A DNA stretch of 56,109 nucleotides from an uncultured Anaerolineae bacterium (GCA_937927775.1 CALBEF010000010.1:1-56109); one strand, 5' to 3'. Shown: positions 16,504-24,603, counted from the first letter of the stretch. Program-made: numbers and translations. Notes: generated by a model from the letters alone, not told the origin.

Positions 16504-17127
16504 CTACTCGCCAAGCAGTCGCCTGATGTCTTCAGCGACCAGTTCGGCGCCGGCGCGGAACGGGAACACCATGCGCCAGCGCAACGACGAATCGATCAGA
16601 TAACTGTAAGCGGTGTGCGTGACCAGGTACGCAGCCTGAGTGCCCTGCGGCTTCTCTTTCTGAAAGTGAACGCCATAGCGCAGGCCGATCTGGCGCACGT
16701 CGTTCTCGGGGCCGGTCAGGCCGACGAATTCCGGGTCGAACGCGCTCACGTAACGCTTCATCACCTCAGGGGTGTCGCGCTCGCCATCCACGCTGACCAT
16801 GACAAAGCGCACTTTATTCGCCGTCTCGCCGAGCGCCTTTTTGTACGCCTTGAAATCGGCCATGCTGATGGGGCAGACATCGGGGCAATGGGTATAGCCG
16901 AAGAAAACCATGATCGCCCTGCCGTCGGCGGTCAGATCGCTGAGGCGCGTGGGTCGGCCATTGTGGTCGGTGAGTGTAAAGTCAGGCATGGTTTGCGGCG
17001 GGTCCACGAGAATGCCGCGCGGCACAGGGGTGGGCGTGGGCGGGCCGATCAGGGCTTCGATTTGGGCGCAACCTGTCGCCGGCCAAACCATGACGGCCAG
17101 CGCCGCAAGGATTACAACTCGTTTCAT
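16504..17127 (-). CDS. SCO1/SenC-family copper assembly lipoprotein
   Basis: SCO proteins bind copper with a CxxxC motif and help build the CuA site of haem-copper oxidases. The 207-residue protein starts MKRVVILAALAVMVWPATGC, a signal sequence ending in a lipobox Cys, so it is probably anchored outside. The thioredoxin fold carries FGYTHCPDVCP with both Cys, and a distal His in YLVTHTAYSYLID. The ATG at 17127 has a GGAGAG site. It is the last gene of the oxidase operon, after the PCu(A)C gene, which fits a shared role in metalating the cbaB product. Confidence 0.92.
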   Translation of the reverse strand: MKRVVILAALAVMVWPATGCAQIEALIGPPTPTPVPRGILVDPPQTMPDFTLTDHNGRPTRLSDLTADGRAIMVFFGYTHCPDVCPISMADFKAYKKALGETANKVRFVMVSVDGERDTPEVMKRYVSAFDPEFVGLTGPENDVRQIGLRYGVHFQKEKPQGTQAAYLVTHTAYSYLIDSSLRWRMVFPFRAGAELVAEDIRRLLGE

Positions 17128-17216
17128 TTCTCTCCTGCGCGCGGCGCGCGCGGCTGTGATCGAGGCCGGCGCGCCCCTCATCAGAGATGAGCCGGGCGCG
17201 CCGTTCTCCACGCTGC

Positions 17217-17762
17217 CTACTGCATCGGGGGTTCTTTCACCGGCACATCGAGCACAATCTCTTTGCCGGATTGGAACGTAAGCGTCAGTTTGATCGTCTG
17301 GCCGGGCGTCAGATCCTGCTTGAGCTTCATCAACATGATGTGGTAGCCGCCGGGCTTCAGTGTGACGCTGCCATTGGCCGGCACATCCAGCCCGCCCTGC
17401 ACCGGCTGCATACCCATCATGCCGTTGCCCATGTCTTTCGTCTCGTGGATTTCCGTCACCCCGGCCACATCGGCGCTGGCGCTAATCAGCTTGTCCGCGC
17501 CGCCGGTGTTCTCGATGACCATGTACGCGGCGCTGACAGGCCCGTCCATCGCCATATCGCCCGACTTGTCGCCCGACTTGCTCCCGCCATGGCTGTGGCT
17601 GCCGCCCATGCTCTTCATCGCCGTTGGGCGCGCCCAGGCATCCACGACACGAATACCGGTTGTCGAATCAGAACCAGAAGGAGCGGGCGTTGCCACACGA
17701 CAGCCCGCCAGAAGCAGCGCTGCGATCATCGCAACGCCCATCGCTCGCATTTGCACGTTCAT
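17217..17762 (-). CDS. PCu(A)C-family copper chaperone lipoprotein
   Basis: PCu(A)C proteins carry Cu(I) in the periplasm or outer face and hand it to the CuA site or to SCO. The 181-residue protein has a lipoprotein signal (MIAALLLAGC). Its copper motif is present: HETKDM, GNGMMGM, and after the usual gap GYHIMLM, which matches H(M)x10Mx21HxM. Unusually, residues ~49-74 hold a His/Met/Ser/Gly-rich insert (KSMGGSHSHGGSKSGD, then MAMDG) that may bind extra metal. A GAGGAGG site precedes the ATG. It sits between two small unknown genes and the SCO gene. Confidence 0.93.
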   Translation of the reverse strand: MNVQMRAMGVAMIAALLLAGCRVATPAPSGSDSTTGIRVVDAWARPTAMKSMGGSHSHGGSKSGDKSGDMAMDGPVSAAYMVIENTGGADKLISASADVAGVTEIHETKDMGNGMMGMQPVQGGLDVPANGSVTLKPGGYHIMLMKLKQDLTPGQTIKLTLTFQSGKEIVLDVPVKEPPMQ

Positions 17763-17848
17763 TTCAAAGCCTCCTCAAGGCAATTCTCTTTTTTTGCTGA
17801 GCGTAACACGGCTTTAGCCCGCGCATTCGTCGCCGCCTGAAGCCCGCG

Positions 17849-18316
17849 TTACGCACGCTGCTGTAACACGAGCAAGAATAGCCGGGGCGGAGGCGGAGTC
17901 ACAATCAGATCAGGGGATCGATCAACCACATATGGCGCATCAACCAGGCCCACCGGCGCAAGGCGCGAGACGCCGGTCGGCGCGACGAACGGAGCAAAGA
18001 CCGAAGCGCGAATAGACATCCCCAGCGCGTCATAGCTGCAGCCGGGCAGAGAGGTGATGCGCGGCTGATCTGCCGGCAATGGCAGACGCAGCACGCCCGG
18101 AGAGAGATAGTGGCTGCCGGCCTGTCGCAGGTGTGTCTGAACGTGCGCGCGCCACTGCTCTGCGGTCACTGCGCCAATAACCACATGCTCATGGTTGGCC
18201 AGAAACACAACCGGCGGCGGCCCAAAGGCAAACAGCGCCGCATGAGCAAACAGGATGAAAGCGCCGCCGGCCCCGCGCCAGCGCGCGCCAGCCAGGCGCG
18301 CAAGCAGATGTCTCAT
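17849..18316 (-). CDS. unknown protein of the oxidase operon, N-terminal membrane anchor
   Basis: I do not recognise this protein, about 155 residues. A basic N-terminus (MRHLLARLAGARWR) precedes one hydrophobic stretch (residues ~16-34), and the rest is soluble with a short proline-rich stretch (VTPPPPRLF) near the end. The frame stays open further upstream, but that part overlaps the 97-residue gene, so I start at ATG 18316; ATG 18373 is an alternative. Neither has a good ribosome site. It lies between the small membrane protein and PCu(A)C on the same strand, so it is probably co-transcribed with the oxidase. Confidence 0.5.
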   Translation of the reverse strand: MRHLLARLAGARWRGAGGAFILFAHAALFAFGPPPVVFLANHEHVVIGAVTAEQWRAHVQTHLRQAGSHYLSPGVLRLPLPADQPRITSLPGCSYDALGMSIRASVFAPFVAPTGVSRLAPVGLVDAPYVVDRSPDLIVTPPPPRLFLLVLQQRA

Positions 18317-18384
18317 CGCGCCGGCACTACTCCTGGCGCCTGCGCGAAGCCGGGCGCAGAGAACGCGGACCATTGGCGCGCCGT

Positions 18385-18678
18385 CTATCGACGCATGCGG
18401 GCAAGCGCGACAGCCACTGCGCCGGCGACGCAGGCGACTGTTCCGGCAGCCAGCAGCAACGGCATTGTCAGTTCGCTTTGCGCCGGCTCTCCGCACAGCG
18501 CCGACCACAACAGGGCCGGCGCGTCCTGCAAGGCTCTGAGATCGCGCGCGAAGGCAACTGCCATCACGAGCAACACGCAGCCAAAACTGAGCAGGCCAAC
18601 GCCGGCAATCAGCCAGCCCAGGCTGCGCCCCGTTGTAGAGGGCGCAGCCGAAGACGATGGAATTTGGGCGGGCGTCAT
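18385..18678 (-). CDS. small two-helix membrane protein of the oxidase operon
   Basis: A 97-residue protein with two strong hydrophobic segments (residues ~20-44 and ~72-92) joined by a loop with one Cys. It starts 21 bp after the cbaA stop and is preceded by a GGAG site, so it belongs to the oxidase transcript. I cannot match it to a known subunit. Candidates are an accessory oxidase subunit or an assembly factor. Confidence 0.65.
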   Translation of the reverse strand: MTPAQIPSSSAAPSTTGRSLGWLIAGVGLLSFGCVLLVMAVAFARDLRALQDAPALLWSALCGEPAQSELTMPLLLAAGTVACVAGAVAVALARMRR

Positions 18679-18699
18679 GGTCAGGAACTCCAGGCCGGC

Positions 18700-20409
18700 C
18701 TAGCGCAGGGGGGCGCCGCTGGGCGTGTAGGGAATCGCGTTGAAGCCGTTGGTGAAATCGAGCGCCTCTGCAATCACCGGCCCCCAGGCAATCGCGCACA
18801 GCACAACCACTATGGCAATCCACACACGCCAGCGCTCCAGGATTGCGGGCAGCGCAATGTCAACTTTTGTTTGAATGGGCGCGTCACCCTCGACCGGCCT
18901 GGCAGAGAAGAACAAGGTGCCAATGAGGTTGACGAACAGCAGCGCCACGCTGACAAACAGAATCATGCCGCCAATTGCGGCGCCGTTCAGCCACAGAGCG
19001 GCTTCGGGCGTCATGTAAGGCGAATTCGCCAGATCGGCCCGGCGCGGCGCGCCGTTCAGGCCGGCTTCGCCCATCGAAAAGCCAAAGATGACCATGCCAA
19101 CCAGCCAGGTGAACGCCTGGCCCAGCGCAACTTTCCGGCTGAACAACGCGCGGCCGCGCAGCAACGGCAGCAGCCAGTACAGAATGCCGAAGAACGTCAT
19201 TGTCACACCGCCGGCCAGCGTGGTGTGGAAGTGACCAACCACCCACGACGTGTTGTGCAGCGTGATGTTGATCTGCGCCGAAGCATTCATCAGGCCGGTG
19301 ATGCCGCCGGCCAGGAACAGCAACATGCCCACCAGTTGCGCCGCCACCACAGGGTCACCCCAGCGCTGCCTGAAGATGAATCCCTGGAAGCCGCGCCCGC
19401 CATTATTGCGGCTGGCAATCTCCAGCGAAGCGCCGATGTTGAAGGCCGTCATGAAGCTGGGCACCGCCACGATGAACGTGAGGAAAGCGTGGACGAACTT
19501 GGCGACCTGGCTCACGCCGGGGTCTGCGTACAGGTGATGGACGCCGACCGGGATCGAGAACAGGAGCAACATGATAAAAGCCACGCGCGCCAGCGGATCA
19601 CTGAACAAGCGCCCGCCGGCCTGTTTGGGGAGCATGGTGTACCAGGACACATAGGCCGGGATCAGCCAGAAGTAGACCAGCGGATGGCCGAAGAACCAGA
19701 ACAGCACGCGCGCCAGTTGCGGGTCGGTCGTCTGGATCCAACCGAGCGAGGCGGGCAACAGCATGAACAACACTTCGATCGCCACGGCCAGCGAGGAGAT
19801 GAACCACATCAGGTAGTTCACAATGATGGCAAACACGGCCAGCGGCGCGCGCTCGCCGGGATGCTCTTTGCGCCAGGCGTTGTACGTCCAGAACACCAGG
19901 AACGCCGCGATCCACGATCCAACGACCAGCAGCACGAGGCCGATGTAGAAGATGGCCGGCGCAATCATCGGCGGGTAGAACGTGTACAACACAGCCGAGC
20001 GTTGCACATCGTTCGCCAGGGTGAACACCATCAAGCTCAGGCCGATCACCATCAGCGCATAACCCAGCCAGGCAAATTGAATGCCTTTGATCTGGCGCTG
20101 CAGCGAGCGCTGCGTGACAAAGTAGCTAAAGCCCACAATGAAGAGCGTGGTGAAAAACAACGCCAGCATCACGCCGTGCACCGTGACGGCCTGATAGTAG
20201 TAGGAGAAAACCGGTATCTGGCCCAGAAACGTGTTCACAAACGCCGGGGCGCGATGGAAGGCCTGAAACGGCCCCATGAAAATGCCGACCGTGAGCGCAA
20301 TCAACGCCGACGCAATGTGAACCCCCACCAGGTTGCGCTCGCTGCGCAGCATGTCAAGAGCCGGGAAATGAACCGCTGTGGGAGCGGGTCGAACTTGAGT
20401 TGCTTGCAT
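18700..20409 (-). CDS. cbaA: haem-copper oxidase subunit I, B family (ba3-like)
   Basis: The catalytic subunit reduces O2 to water and pumps protons. The 569-residue protein has about thirteen membrane segments. His78 (VTVHGVML) is a low-spin haem ligand. FGHPLVYFWLIP contains the CuB His and the cross-linked Tyr at the spacing of Thermus ba3. PVGVHHLYADPG gives the other two CuB His, and GHFHTTLAGG the high- and low-spin haem His. LPKQAGGRLFSDPLARVAF is also typical of the B family. The ATG at 20409 has an AGGAG site; longer upstream frames are overlap with cbaB. It is the third gene of cbaD-cbaB-cbaA. Confidence 0.95.
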   Translation of the reverse strand: MQATQVRPAPTAVHFPALDMLRSERNLVGVHIASALIALTVGIFMGPFQAFHRAPAFVNTFLGQIPVFSYYYQAVTVHGVMLALFFTTLFIVGFSYFVTQRSLQRQIKGIQFAWLGYALMVIGLSLMVFTLANDVQRSAVLYTFYPPMIAPAIFYIGLVLLVVGSWIAAFLVFWTYNAWRKEHPGERAPLAVFAIIVNYLMWFISSLAVAIEVLFMLLPASLGWIQTTDPQLARVLFWFFGHPLVYFWLIPAYVSWYTMLPKQAGGRLFSDPLARVAFIMLLLFSIPVGVHHLYADPGVSQVAKFVHAFLTFIVAVPSFMTAFNIGASLEIASRNNGGRGFQGFIFRQRWGDPVVAAQLVGMLLFLAGGITGLMNASAQINITLHNTSWVVGHFHTTLAGGVTMTFFGILYWLLPLLRGRALFSRKVALGQAFTWLVGMVIFGFSMGEAGLNGAPRRADLANSPYMTPEAALWLNGAAIGGMILFVSVALLFVNLIGTLFFSARPVEGDAPIQTKVDIALPAILERWRVWIAIVVVLCAIAWGPVIAEALDFTNGFNAIPYTPSGAPLR

Positions 20410-20437
20410 AGATCTCCTCTTTCCAGACGCCTCAGTG

Positions 20438-20923
20438 TCACTCCACAATAACTTCACCGTACATGACAGCGTGTCCGGCGCCGCAGTAATGGTTGCACAC
20501 GATCTGGTATACGCCTGGCCGGTCAAATTTGACGGTGGCCCGCGACACCTGTCCGGGGATCACTTCCATGTTGATGGTGTGGTATTGAATCTGAAAGCCG
20601 TGCAGGATGTCGCGGCTGGTCAGATAAAAAGTGATCTCGCTGCCGGCCGGCAAGCGTATTTTGGGCGGGCTGCCCGCCTCCGGGCCGGCGTCGAATTGCC
20701 ACATCCTGGCCACGATGTGCGCCTCGTACCGGTTGCCGCCGATGTTGCGCACATTCGGCTCGGCAAATTCGCTGGCCTCCAGGTTCTGCGGGTCCACCCG
20801 GCCGGCCGGGCTGGGCAGCGAGACGCCAAACACCACCAGCGTTGCCACCAGCGCGGCAAAGAACGCGCCCAGCGTGGCGGCCACCGCGATCAGCCAATAG
20901 CGTTCGTATCGATCGATATGCAT
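20438..20923 (-). CDS. cbaB: ba3-type oxidase subunit II with CuA site
   Basis: Accepts electrons from cytochrome c at the binuclear CuA centre. The 161-residue protein has one N-terminal membrane helix (residues ~9-34), unlike the two of A-family subunit II, then a cupredoxin domain ending VCNHYCGAGHAVM with the two Cys, His and Met ligands; an upstream His in ILHGFQIQ completes the set. The ATG at 20923 follows a GGAGG site located inside the end of the tiny upstream gene. Size and topology match Thermus ba3 subunit II. Confidence 0.94.
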   Translation of the reverse strand: MHIDRYERYWLIAVAATLGAFFAALVATLVVFGVSLPSPAGRVDPQNLEASEFAEPNVRNIGGNRYEAHIVARMWQFDAGPEAGSPPKIRLPAGSEITFYLTSRDILHGFQIQYHTINMEVIPGQVSRATVKFDRPGVYQIVCNHYCGAGHAVMYGEVIVE

Positions 20924-20927
20924 GTCT

Positions 20928-21080
20928 TTATCCTCCCGCCCGCTGAATGGTGACAAACCAGACATAGGCCCAGTAGAGGATGTAGCCTGCCAGCATGATC
21001 GCAAGAAAAACGAGGATGGCCTGGGGCTTGTATGACTCGGACGACTCAGTGGATGATTGAATTTCCTGCCGTTCTTCCAT
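20928..21080 (-). CDS. cbaD: small ba3 oxidase subunit IIa-like protein
   Basis: A 50-residue protein. A hydrophilic N-terminus (MEERQEIQSSTESSESYKPQ) is followed by one membrane helix (AILVFLAIMLAGYILYWAYV) and a short basic end. Thermus ba3 oxidase has a 34-residue single-helix subunit IIa encoded by cbaD directly upstream of cbaB and cbaA; the place, the KP motif before the helix and the length fit. A GAGGG ribosome site lies 8 nt before the ATG, and its stop overlaps the cbaB ribosome site, so translation is tightly coupled. It would be missed by a size cut-off of 60 residues. Confidence 0.8.
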   Translation of the reverse strand: MEERQEIQSSTESSESYKPQAILVFLAIMLAGYILYWAYVWFVTIQRAGG

Positions 21081-21166
21081 AGATGATGACCCTCACACAC
21101 ACACAAATCAACCGCCGCAGACGCCACATCACGACTGCGGCGAGTATGTTAGCCGGTTTATTACAT

Positions 21167-21183
21167 CTGTCATGTGACATTTG
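21167..21183. promoter_or_regulatory. near-palindrome TGTCATGTGACA with GTGACATTTG, possible operator
   Basis: TGTCA and TGACA arms flank a 2-nt centre, and the right side reads GTGACATTTG (21174-21183), identical to the left arm of the inverted repeat before qcrA. It lies 87-103 bp upstream of the cbaD start, in the gap shared with the divergent Asp-box gene. It suggests common control of the two respiratory operons; the regulator is unknown. Confidence 0.4.
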
Positions 21184-21240
21184 GCGCCCTCTGGACAGGA
21201 GGATTCTCCATTGCTTCAAGCGTGAAGTGGGCAGAATGTG

Positions 21241-21246
21241 GATAAT
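21241..21246 (+). promoter_or_regulatory. -10-like hexamer of the Asp-box propeller gene (leaderless type)
   Basis: GATAAT ending 8 nt before the ATG at 21255, without a Shine-Dalgarno sequence. Confidence 0.45.
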
Positions 21247-21254
21247 TAACCGAT

Positions 21255-22139
21255 ATGGCAAAACAGAAATGGCAACGCATTGATGGCCCTTCCTCGATTT
21301 TCTCGATTGCGCCGGCCGGCGCAGCCGGCTGGCTGATTGGCACCGAACAGGGCGTGTGGTCTGTTGGCGAGACGTGCGCCATCCTGTCCGAGTCGCTCCG
21401 TCCCGCCGCAATCACTGCCGTCGCGGCATCCCCCGGTTTTCCAGCTCAGCCCTATATCATTGTCGGCGCAGCCGACGGGCTGGCGCGTTCGACCGATCGC
21501 GGCGAAACGTGGTTCACTCCAACCATGCCGCAGCGTTCGCACGTGTCTCAGATCGCCCTGTCGCCGTGCTTCACCGAAGATGGCATTGGGTTCGCCGCCA
21601 CGCTCGAAGACGGCGTGCTGGTCACGACCGACCACGGCCAGTCCTGGCACTCGTGGAACTTCGGGCTGCTCGACCTGGAGGTGCTGACGCTGGCCGTGTC
21701 GCAAAACTTCAGTCAGGACGAGACTATTGTTGCCGGCACGGGCACCGGCGTCTTCCGCAGCGCCAACGGCGGGCGCGCGTGGCGCGAACTGACGATCGGC
21801 GAGGATGCCGCTCCGCTGTCCGGCCTGTGCTTCAGCCACGGCACACTGGTGGCTGCCAGCGAGACCGCCGGCCTGTTCTACTCAAAGGACTTTGGCGACA
21901 CCTGGCAGAAACGGTCAGCCTTCCGCTCCGGCCAGATCAGCGCGCTGGGCGTTTCCCCCGATGGATCGCTGCTGGCTGTCGCCACGCCGACGGTCGTGGC
22001 CGTGTCGAGCGACGCTGGCGCAACCTGGACGCGCAGCGAGGGCAAAACGCCGGCCGGCATCGTGTCGATCGCGCCTCTTCCCAGTGGCGCCATCCTTGCC
22101 GGCACGCAGGAAGATGGCCTGTGGAAGTACGAAGCCTGA
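21255..22139 (+). CDS. Asp-box (BNR/VPS10-like) beta-propeller protein
   Basis: A 294-residue repeat protein with at least five Asp-box motifs of the S.D.G.TW type: STDRGETW, TTDHGQSW, SANGGRAW, SKDFGDTW and SSDAGATW. Such repeats form the blades of sialidase, sortilin and photosystem II assembly (Ycf48-like) propellers. No signal peptide or catalytic sialidase residues are visible, so it is probably a cytosolic or unusually exported binding protein. It is divergent from the oxidase operon, which makes an assembly role thinkable but unproven. Confidence 0.8.
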   Translation: MAKQKWQRIDGPSSIFSIAPAGAAGWLIGTEQGVWSVGETCAILSESLRPAAITAVAASPGFPAQPYIIVGAADGLARSTDRGETWFTPTMPQRSHVSQIALSPCFTEDGIGFAATLEDGVLVTTDHGQSWHSWNFGLLDLEVLTLAVSQNFSQDETIVAGTGTGVFRSANGGRAWRELTIGEDAAPLSGLCFSHGTLVAASETAGLFYSKDFGDTWQKRSAFRSGQISALGVSPDGSLLAVATPTVVAVSSDAGATWTRSEGKTPAGIVSIAPLPSGAILAGTQEDGLWKYEA

Positions 22140-22225
22140 CTTAAGCATTGACCCTCCCGCAGGCTCATAGCTTGCGAGAGGTTCATTTTCCCGGATTGTC
22201 GCAAGGTCAACTCGCAGCGCGCCCC

Positions 22226-22260
22226 AACCTTACGAACCTTACCAACCTTACGAACCTTAA
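22226..22260. repeat. tandem 9-bp repeat (AACCTTACG family)
   Basis: Four units of AACCTTA separated by CG, CC and CG fill the gap between two convergent genes. This is one of several degenerate short-oligomer repeats in intergenic gaps of this window. No terminator hairpin is evident in 22140-22274. Confidence 0.75.
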
Positions 22261-22274
22261 AAACCCCGCTCGCC

Positions 22275-23117
22275 CTATTCGCTGACTTTCAAGGGGGCGC
22301 CCTGCGCGCCGCTCATCTCGATCACCGGCGTGCCGTCCTGCTCGACCCACACCCCGCACGCGCCGCCGCCGGGGCTGTCGTCCAGATCGAGCGTCGTGCC
22401 ATCCATGCGCACCACAGGATGGTAGAAATGCGCCACCTGCCGGGCGTCGCCGTCGATATAGTGCCCAATGAGCGCGCGGCGAAAGCGGTCGTCGGTCGTG
22501 TTGGGCAGGCTGCCATGCACGACCTGCCCGTTGAAGAACAGCACGTCGCCGGGGTCCATGATGATCGGCACGATTTCCGCGTCGTCCGGCACCGGCACGG
22601 TCACATCGGTAAAGCTTCTGGTTGTGTCGGCCTTTACCGTGCAGAGCAGCGGCCAGTTCTGGCTGCCAGCCACCACACGCAAACAGCCGTTCGCCTCATC
22701 GCAGCGATCCAGCGCCATCCACGCGGCCAGACAGGTGCCGGGCTGCGCGCGCAGATAATACTGATCCTGGTGCAGGTCCTGGCCGCGCGCCCGGGGCGGC
22801 TTGAAATAGACCATCGTCTGCACCATGTACGGCTCGCGCCCCAGCAGCGCCGTGATCACCTCGTTCAGACGCCGGTCGATGGCCCACTTCAGGCTCACCT
22901 CATCCCAGCGATGCATGTGAATCATGCGCGGATAGCGCTTCAGCGGATCGTTGCTGCTCAGATCGACGCCGCTGAAATCGCCGGGGTAGACGCCCTTCTC
23001 GCGCATGTTCATGTAGTGATCGCGGTAGAAGGCCGCCTCCTCCGGCGAAAATAACCTTTTGACAACCAGATATCCCCTCTCTTCGAAAAACCGTTTCTGC
23101 TCAGATGTAATGCCCAT
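22275..23117 (-). CDS. phytanoyl-CoA dioxygenase (PhyH) family protein
   Basis: An Fe(II)/2-oxoglutarate-dependent oxygenase of 280 residues. The metal-binding facial triad appears as LHQDQYY (HxD) and the distal His in QVVHGSLPNTT; Arg in RRALIGHY is the likely 2-oxoglutarate ligand. Members hydroxylate lipids, quorum signals or natural products, and the substrate here cannot be told. The ATG at 23117 has GGAG 7 nt upstream. The next gene upstream on the strand is the rhamnose mutarotase, 49 bp away, so they may be co-transcribed. Confidence 0.88.
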   Translation of the reverse strand: MGITSEQKRFFEERGYLVVKRLFSPEEAAFYRDHYMNMREKGVYPGDFSGVDLSSNDPLKRYPRMIHMHRWDEVSLKWAIDRRLNEVITALLGREPYMVQTMVYFKPPRARGQDLHQDQYYLRAQPGTCLAAWMALDRCDEANGCLRVVAGSQNWPLLCTVKADTTRSFTDVTVPVPDDAEIVPIIMDPGDVLFFNGQVVHGSLPNTTDDRFRRALIGHYIDGDARQVAHFYHPVVRMDGTTLDLDDSPGGGACGVWVEQDGTPVIEMSGAQGAPLKVSE

Positions 23118-23166
23118 CACAACACTCCATAGACTCAACCCGCGAACCTGATCGATCCCATGATAC

Positions 23167-23490
23167 TCAATCGAGGTGAAAGACTTCCTCGATGTCGTGC
23201 CACCATTCGCCCGGCTTTGCCTCCGACACAGGAATTTGCAGCGGTTTGCACACGCTCCACCACGCCTGCGTCACCTCATCCTCAGCCATCTTTGCCATGT
23301 CCGCCTCGTAATCGTCGCCCACATACTCGAAGTACGAGAACAGTGTGTTGCCGTAGAGGTAGATGGAGTAGTTGCGGATGTTGCACTCGGTGATCTTTGC
23401 CAGCACCTGCTTCCACGTGTGCGCGTGCAACTGCTTGTAGGCCAGAATCGCATCCGGCTTGAGCGTGATGACAGAGGCGTAGCGTTTCAT
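23167..23490 (-). CDS. rhaM: L-rhamnose mutarotase
   Basis: Interconverts alpha and beta anomers of L-rhamnose (and related sugars) before catabolism. The 107-residue protein has the family length and shape: KRYASVITLKPD at the N-terminus, YKQLHAHTWKQVLAKI with the catalytic His region, NYSIYLYGNTLFSYFEYVGDD, and a Trp-rich C-terminal part (QAWWSVCKP, GEWWHDIEEVFHLD). The ATG at 23490 follows AAGGAG. Its presence argues that the host uses 6-deoxy sugars; kinase and isomerase genes of the classical pathway are not in the window. Confidence 0.88.
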   Translation of the reverse strand: MKRYASVITLKPDAILAYKQLHAHTWKQVLAKITECNIRNYSIYLYGNTLFSYFEYVGDDYEADMAKMAEDEVTQAWWSVCKPLQIPVSEAKPGEWWHDIEEVFHLD

Positions 23491-23571
23491 GTGACGGCTC
23501 CTTTCAGACCCTGACACAAACCCGAATTTCGTGGGGCGATTGTAGCGCAGGGGGCGGCAGGCGCGCAAAGC

Positions 23572-23601
23572 AAAACGGAGGCGTCTGTCACAACGCCTCC
23601 G
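23572..23601 (-). terminator. rho-independent terminator after the aldo/keto reductase
   Basis: On the minus strand a perfect 9-bp stem (CGGAGGCGT, 8-nt loop, ACGCCTCCG) runs into TTTTGCTTTG, 31 bp after the reductase stop. Confidence 0.75.
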
Positions 23602-23631
23602 ATTCTGAAGGATGCGCCTTCGATGAGGGTG

Positions 23632-24603
23632 TTACCAGGCGTAGGCTTCCGGCGCCGGCCCGCCGGGGCCGGGGAAGATCTCGTCCAGCTTCCTGAGCGT
23701 CTCGGCAGACAGCTTGATCTCCAGCGCGCGCGGGCTATCGGTCAGTTGCTCTATCGTGCGCGGGCCGATGATCGGGGCAGTGACGGCCGGCTGATGCAGC
23801 AGCCACGCCAGCGCCACGTCAGCCGGCTTCTCGCCCAGCTCCGCGCACAGCGACTCCCAGGCTTCCAGTTTGGCCCGGTTCTTGTCGATACTCTTCTGCA
23901 TGTTCTCGTTGGCGCGGCGACCCTCTCTGGCTTTCTGTAGCACACCGCCCAACAAGCCGCCGCCGAGCGGGCTCCAGGGAATGAGTCCCAGACCATAGGA
24001 CTGGCAGGCCGGGATCACCTCCAACTCGATCATGCGCGCGTTCAGGTTGTACAGGCTCTGCTCCGACACCAGACCCATGAAGTTGCGTTTGGCGGCCTGC
24101 TCGTTGGCCTGCGCGATGTGCCAGCCGCCAAAGTTGCTGCTGCCCACATACAACACCTTGCCCTCGCGCACCAATTGCTCCATCGCCTGCCAGACTTCCT
24201 CCCACGGGCACTCGCGATCGATGTGGTGCATTTGATACAGATCGATGTAATCAGTCTTGAGGCGCTTCAAGCTGCCTTCGCAGGCCTGCCGGATGTGCAG
24301 CGCGGACAGGCCACGACCGTTCGGCCACTCGGACATTTTGTTGTAGCACTTGGTGGCCAGCACCACTTTCTCGCGCCGGCCGCCGCCCTGGGCAAACCAG
24401 CGTCCGATAATCTGCTCGGTGACGCCCTCGCCCAGCTTCCAGCCATACACGTCGGCGGTGTCAAAAAAGTTGACGCCCATGTCGAGGGCTTTGTCCATGA
24501 TGGCATAGCTGTCCGGCTCCGTGGTCAAAGGGCCAAAGTTCATCGTGCCGAGGCACAGACGGCTGACCTTCAGGCCGGTGCGTCCGAGACGCGCGTACTC
24601 CAT
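23632..24603 (-). CDS. aldo/keto reductase
   Basis: An NAD(P)H-dependent oxidoreductase of 323 residues with the complete tetrad: Asp48 and Tyr53 in FFDTADVYG, Lys85 in LATKCYN, and the His in YQMHHIDRECPW. VGSSNFGGW and SEQSLYNL form the cofactor and substrate edges. It belongs to the YajO/Tas-like branch that often acts on sugars or sugar acids. A GGAGG site precedes the ATG and a terminator follows. The physiological substrate is not clear. Confidence 0.9.
   Translation of the reverse strand: MEYARLGRTGLKVSRLCLGTMNFGPLTTEPDSYAIMDKALDMGVNFFDTADVYGWKLGEGVTEQIIGRWFAQGGGRREKVVLATKCYNKMSEWPNGRGLSALHIRQACEGSLKRLKTDYIDLYQMHHIDRECPWEEVWQAMEQLVREGKVLYVGSSNFGGWHIAQANEQAAKRNFMGLVSEQSLYNLNARMIELEVIPACQSYGLGLIPWSPLGGGLLGGVLQKAREGRRANENMQKSIDKNRAKLEAWESLCAELGEKPADVALAWLLHQPAVTAPIIGPRTIEQLTDSPRALEIKLSAETLRKLDEIFPGPGGPAPEAYAW

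Noticed and set aside
17849-18823. 324-codon version of the unknown oxidase-operon gene
   Set aside because: Its first half overlaps cbaA and the 97-residue membrane gene in another frame and is Arg/Cys/Gly-rich, so only the last ~155 codons were kept.
18373-20451. 692-codon open frame on the plus strand across cbaA
   Set aside because: It is antisense to a haem-copper oxidase gene with complete motifs; its protein is rich in Arg, Gln and His and low in hydrophobic order, typical of a GC-rich shadow frame.
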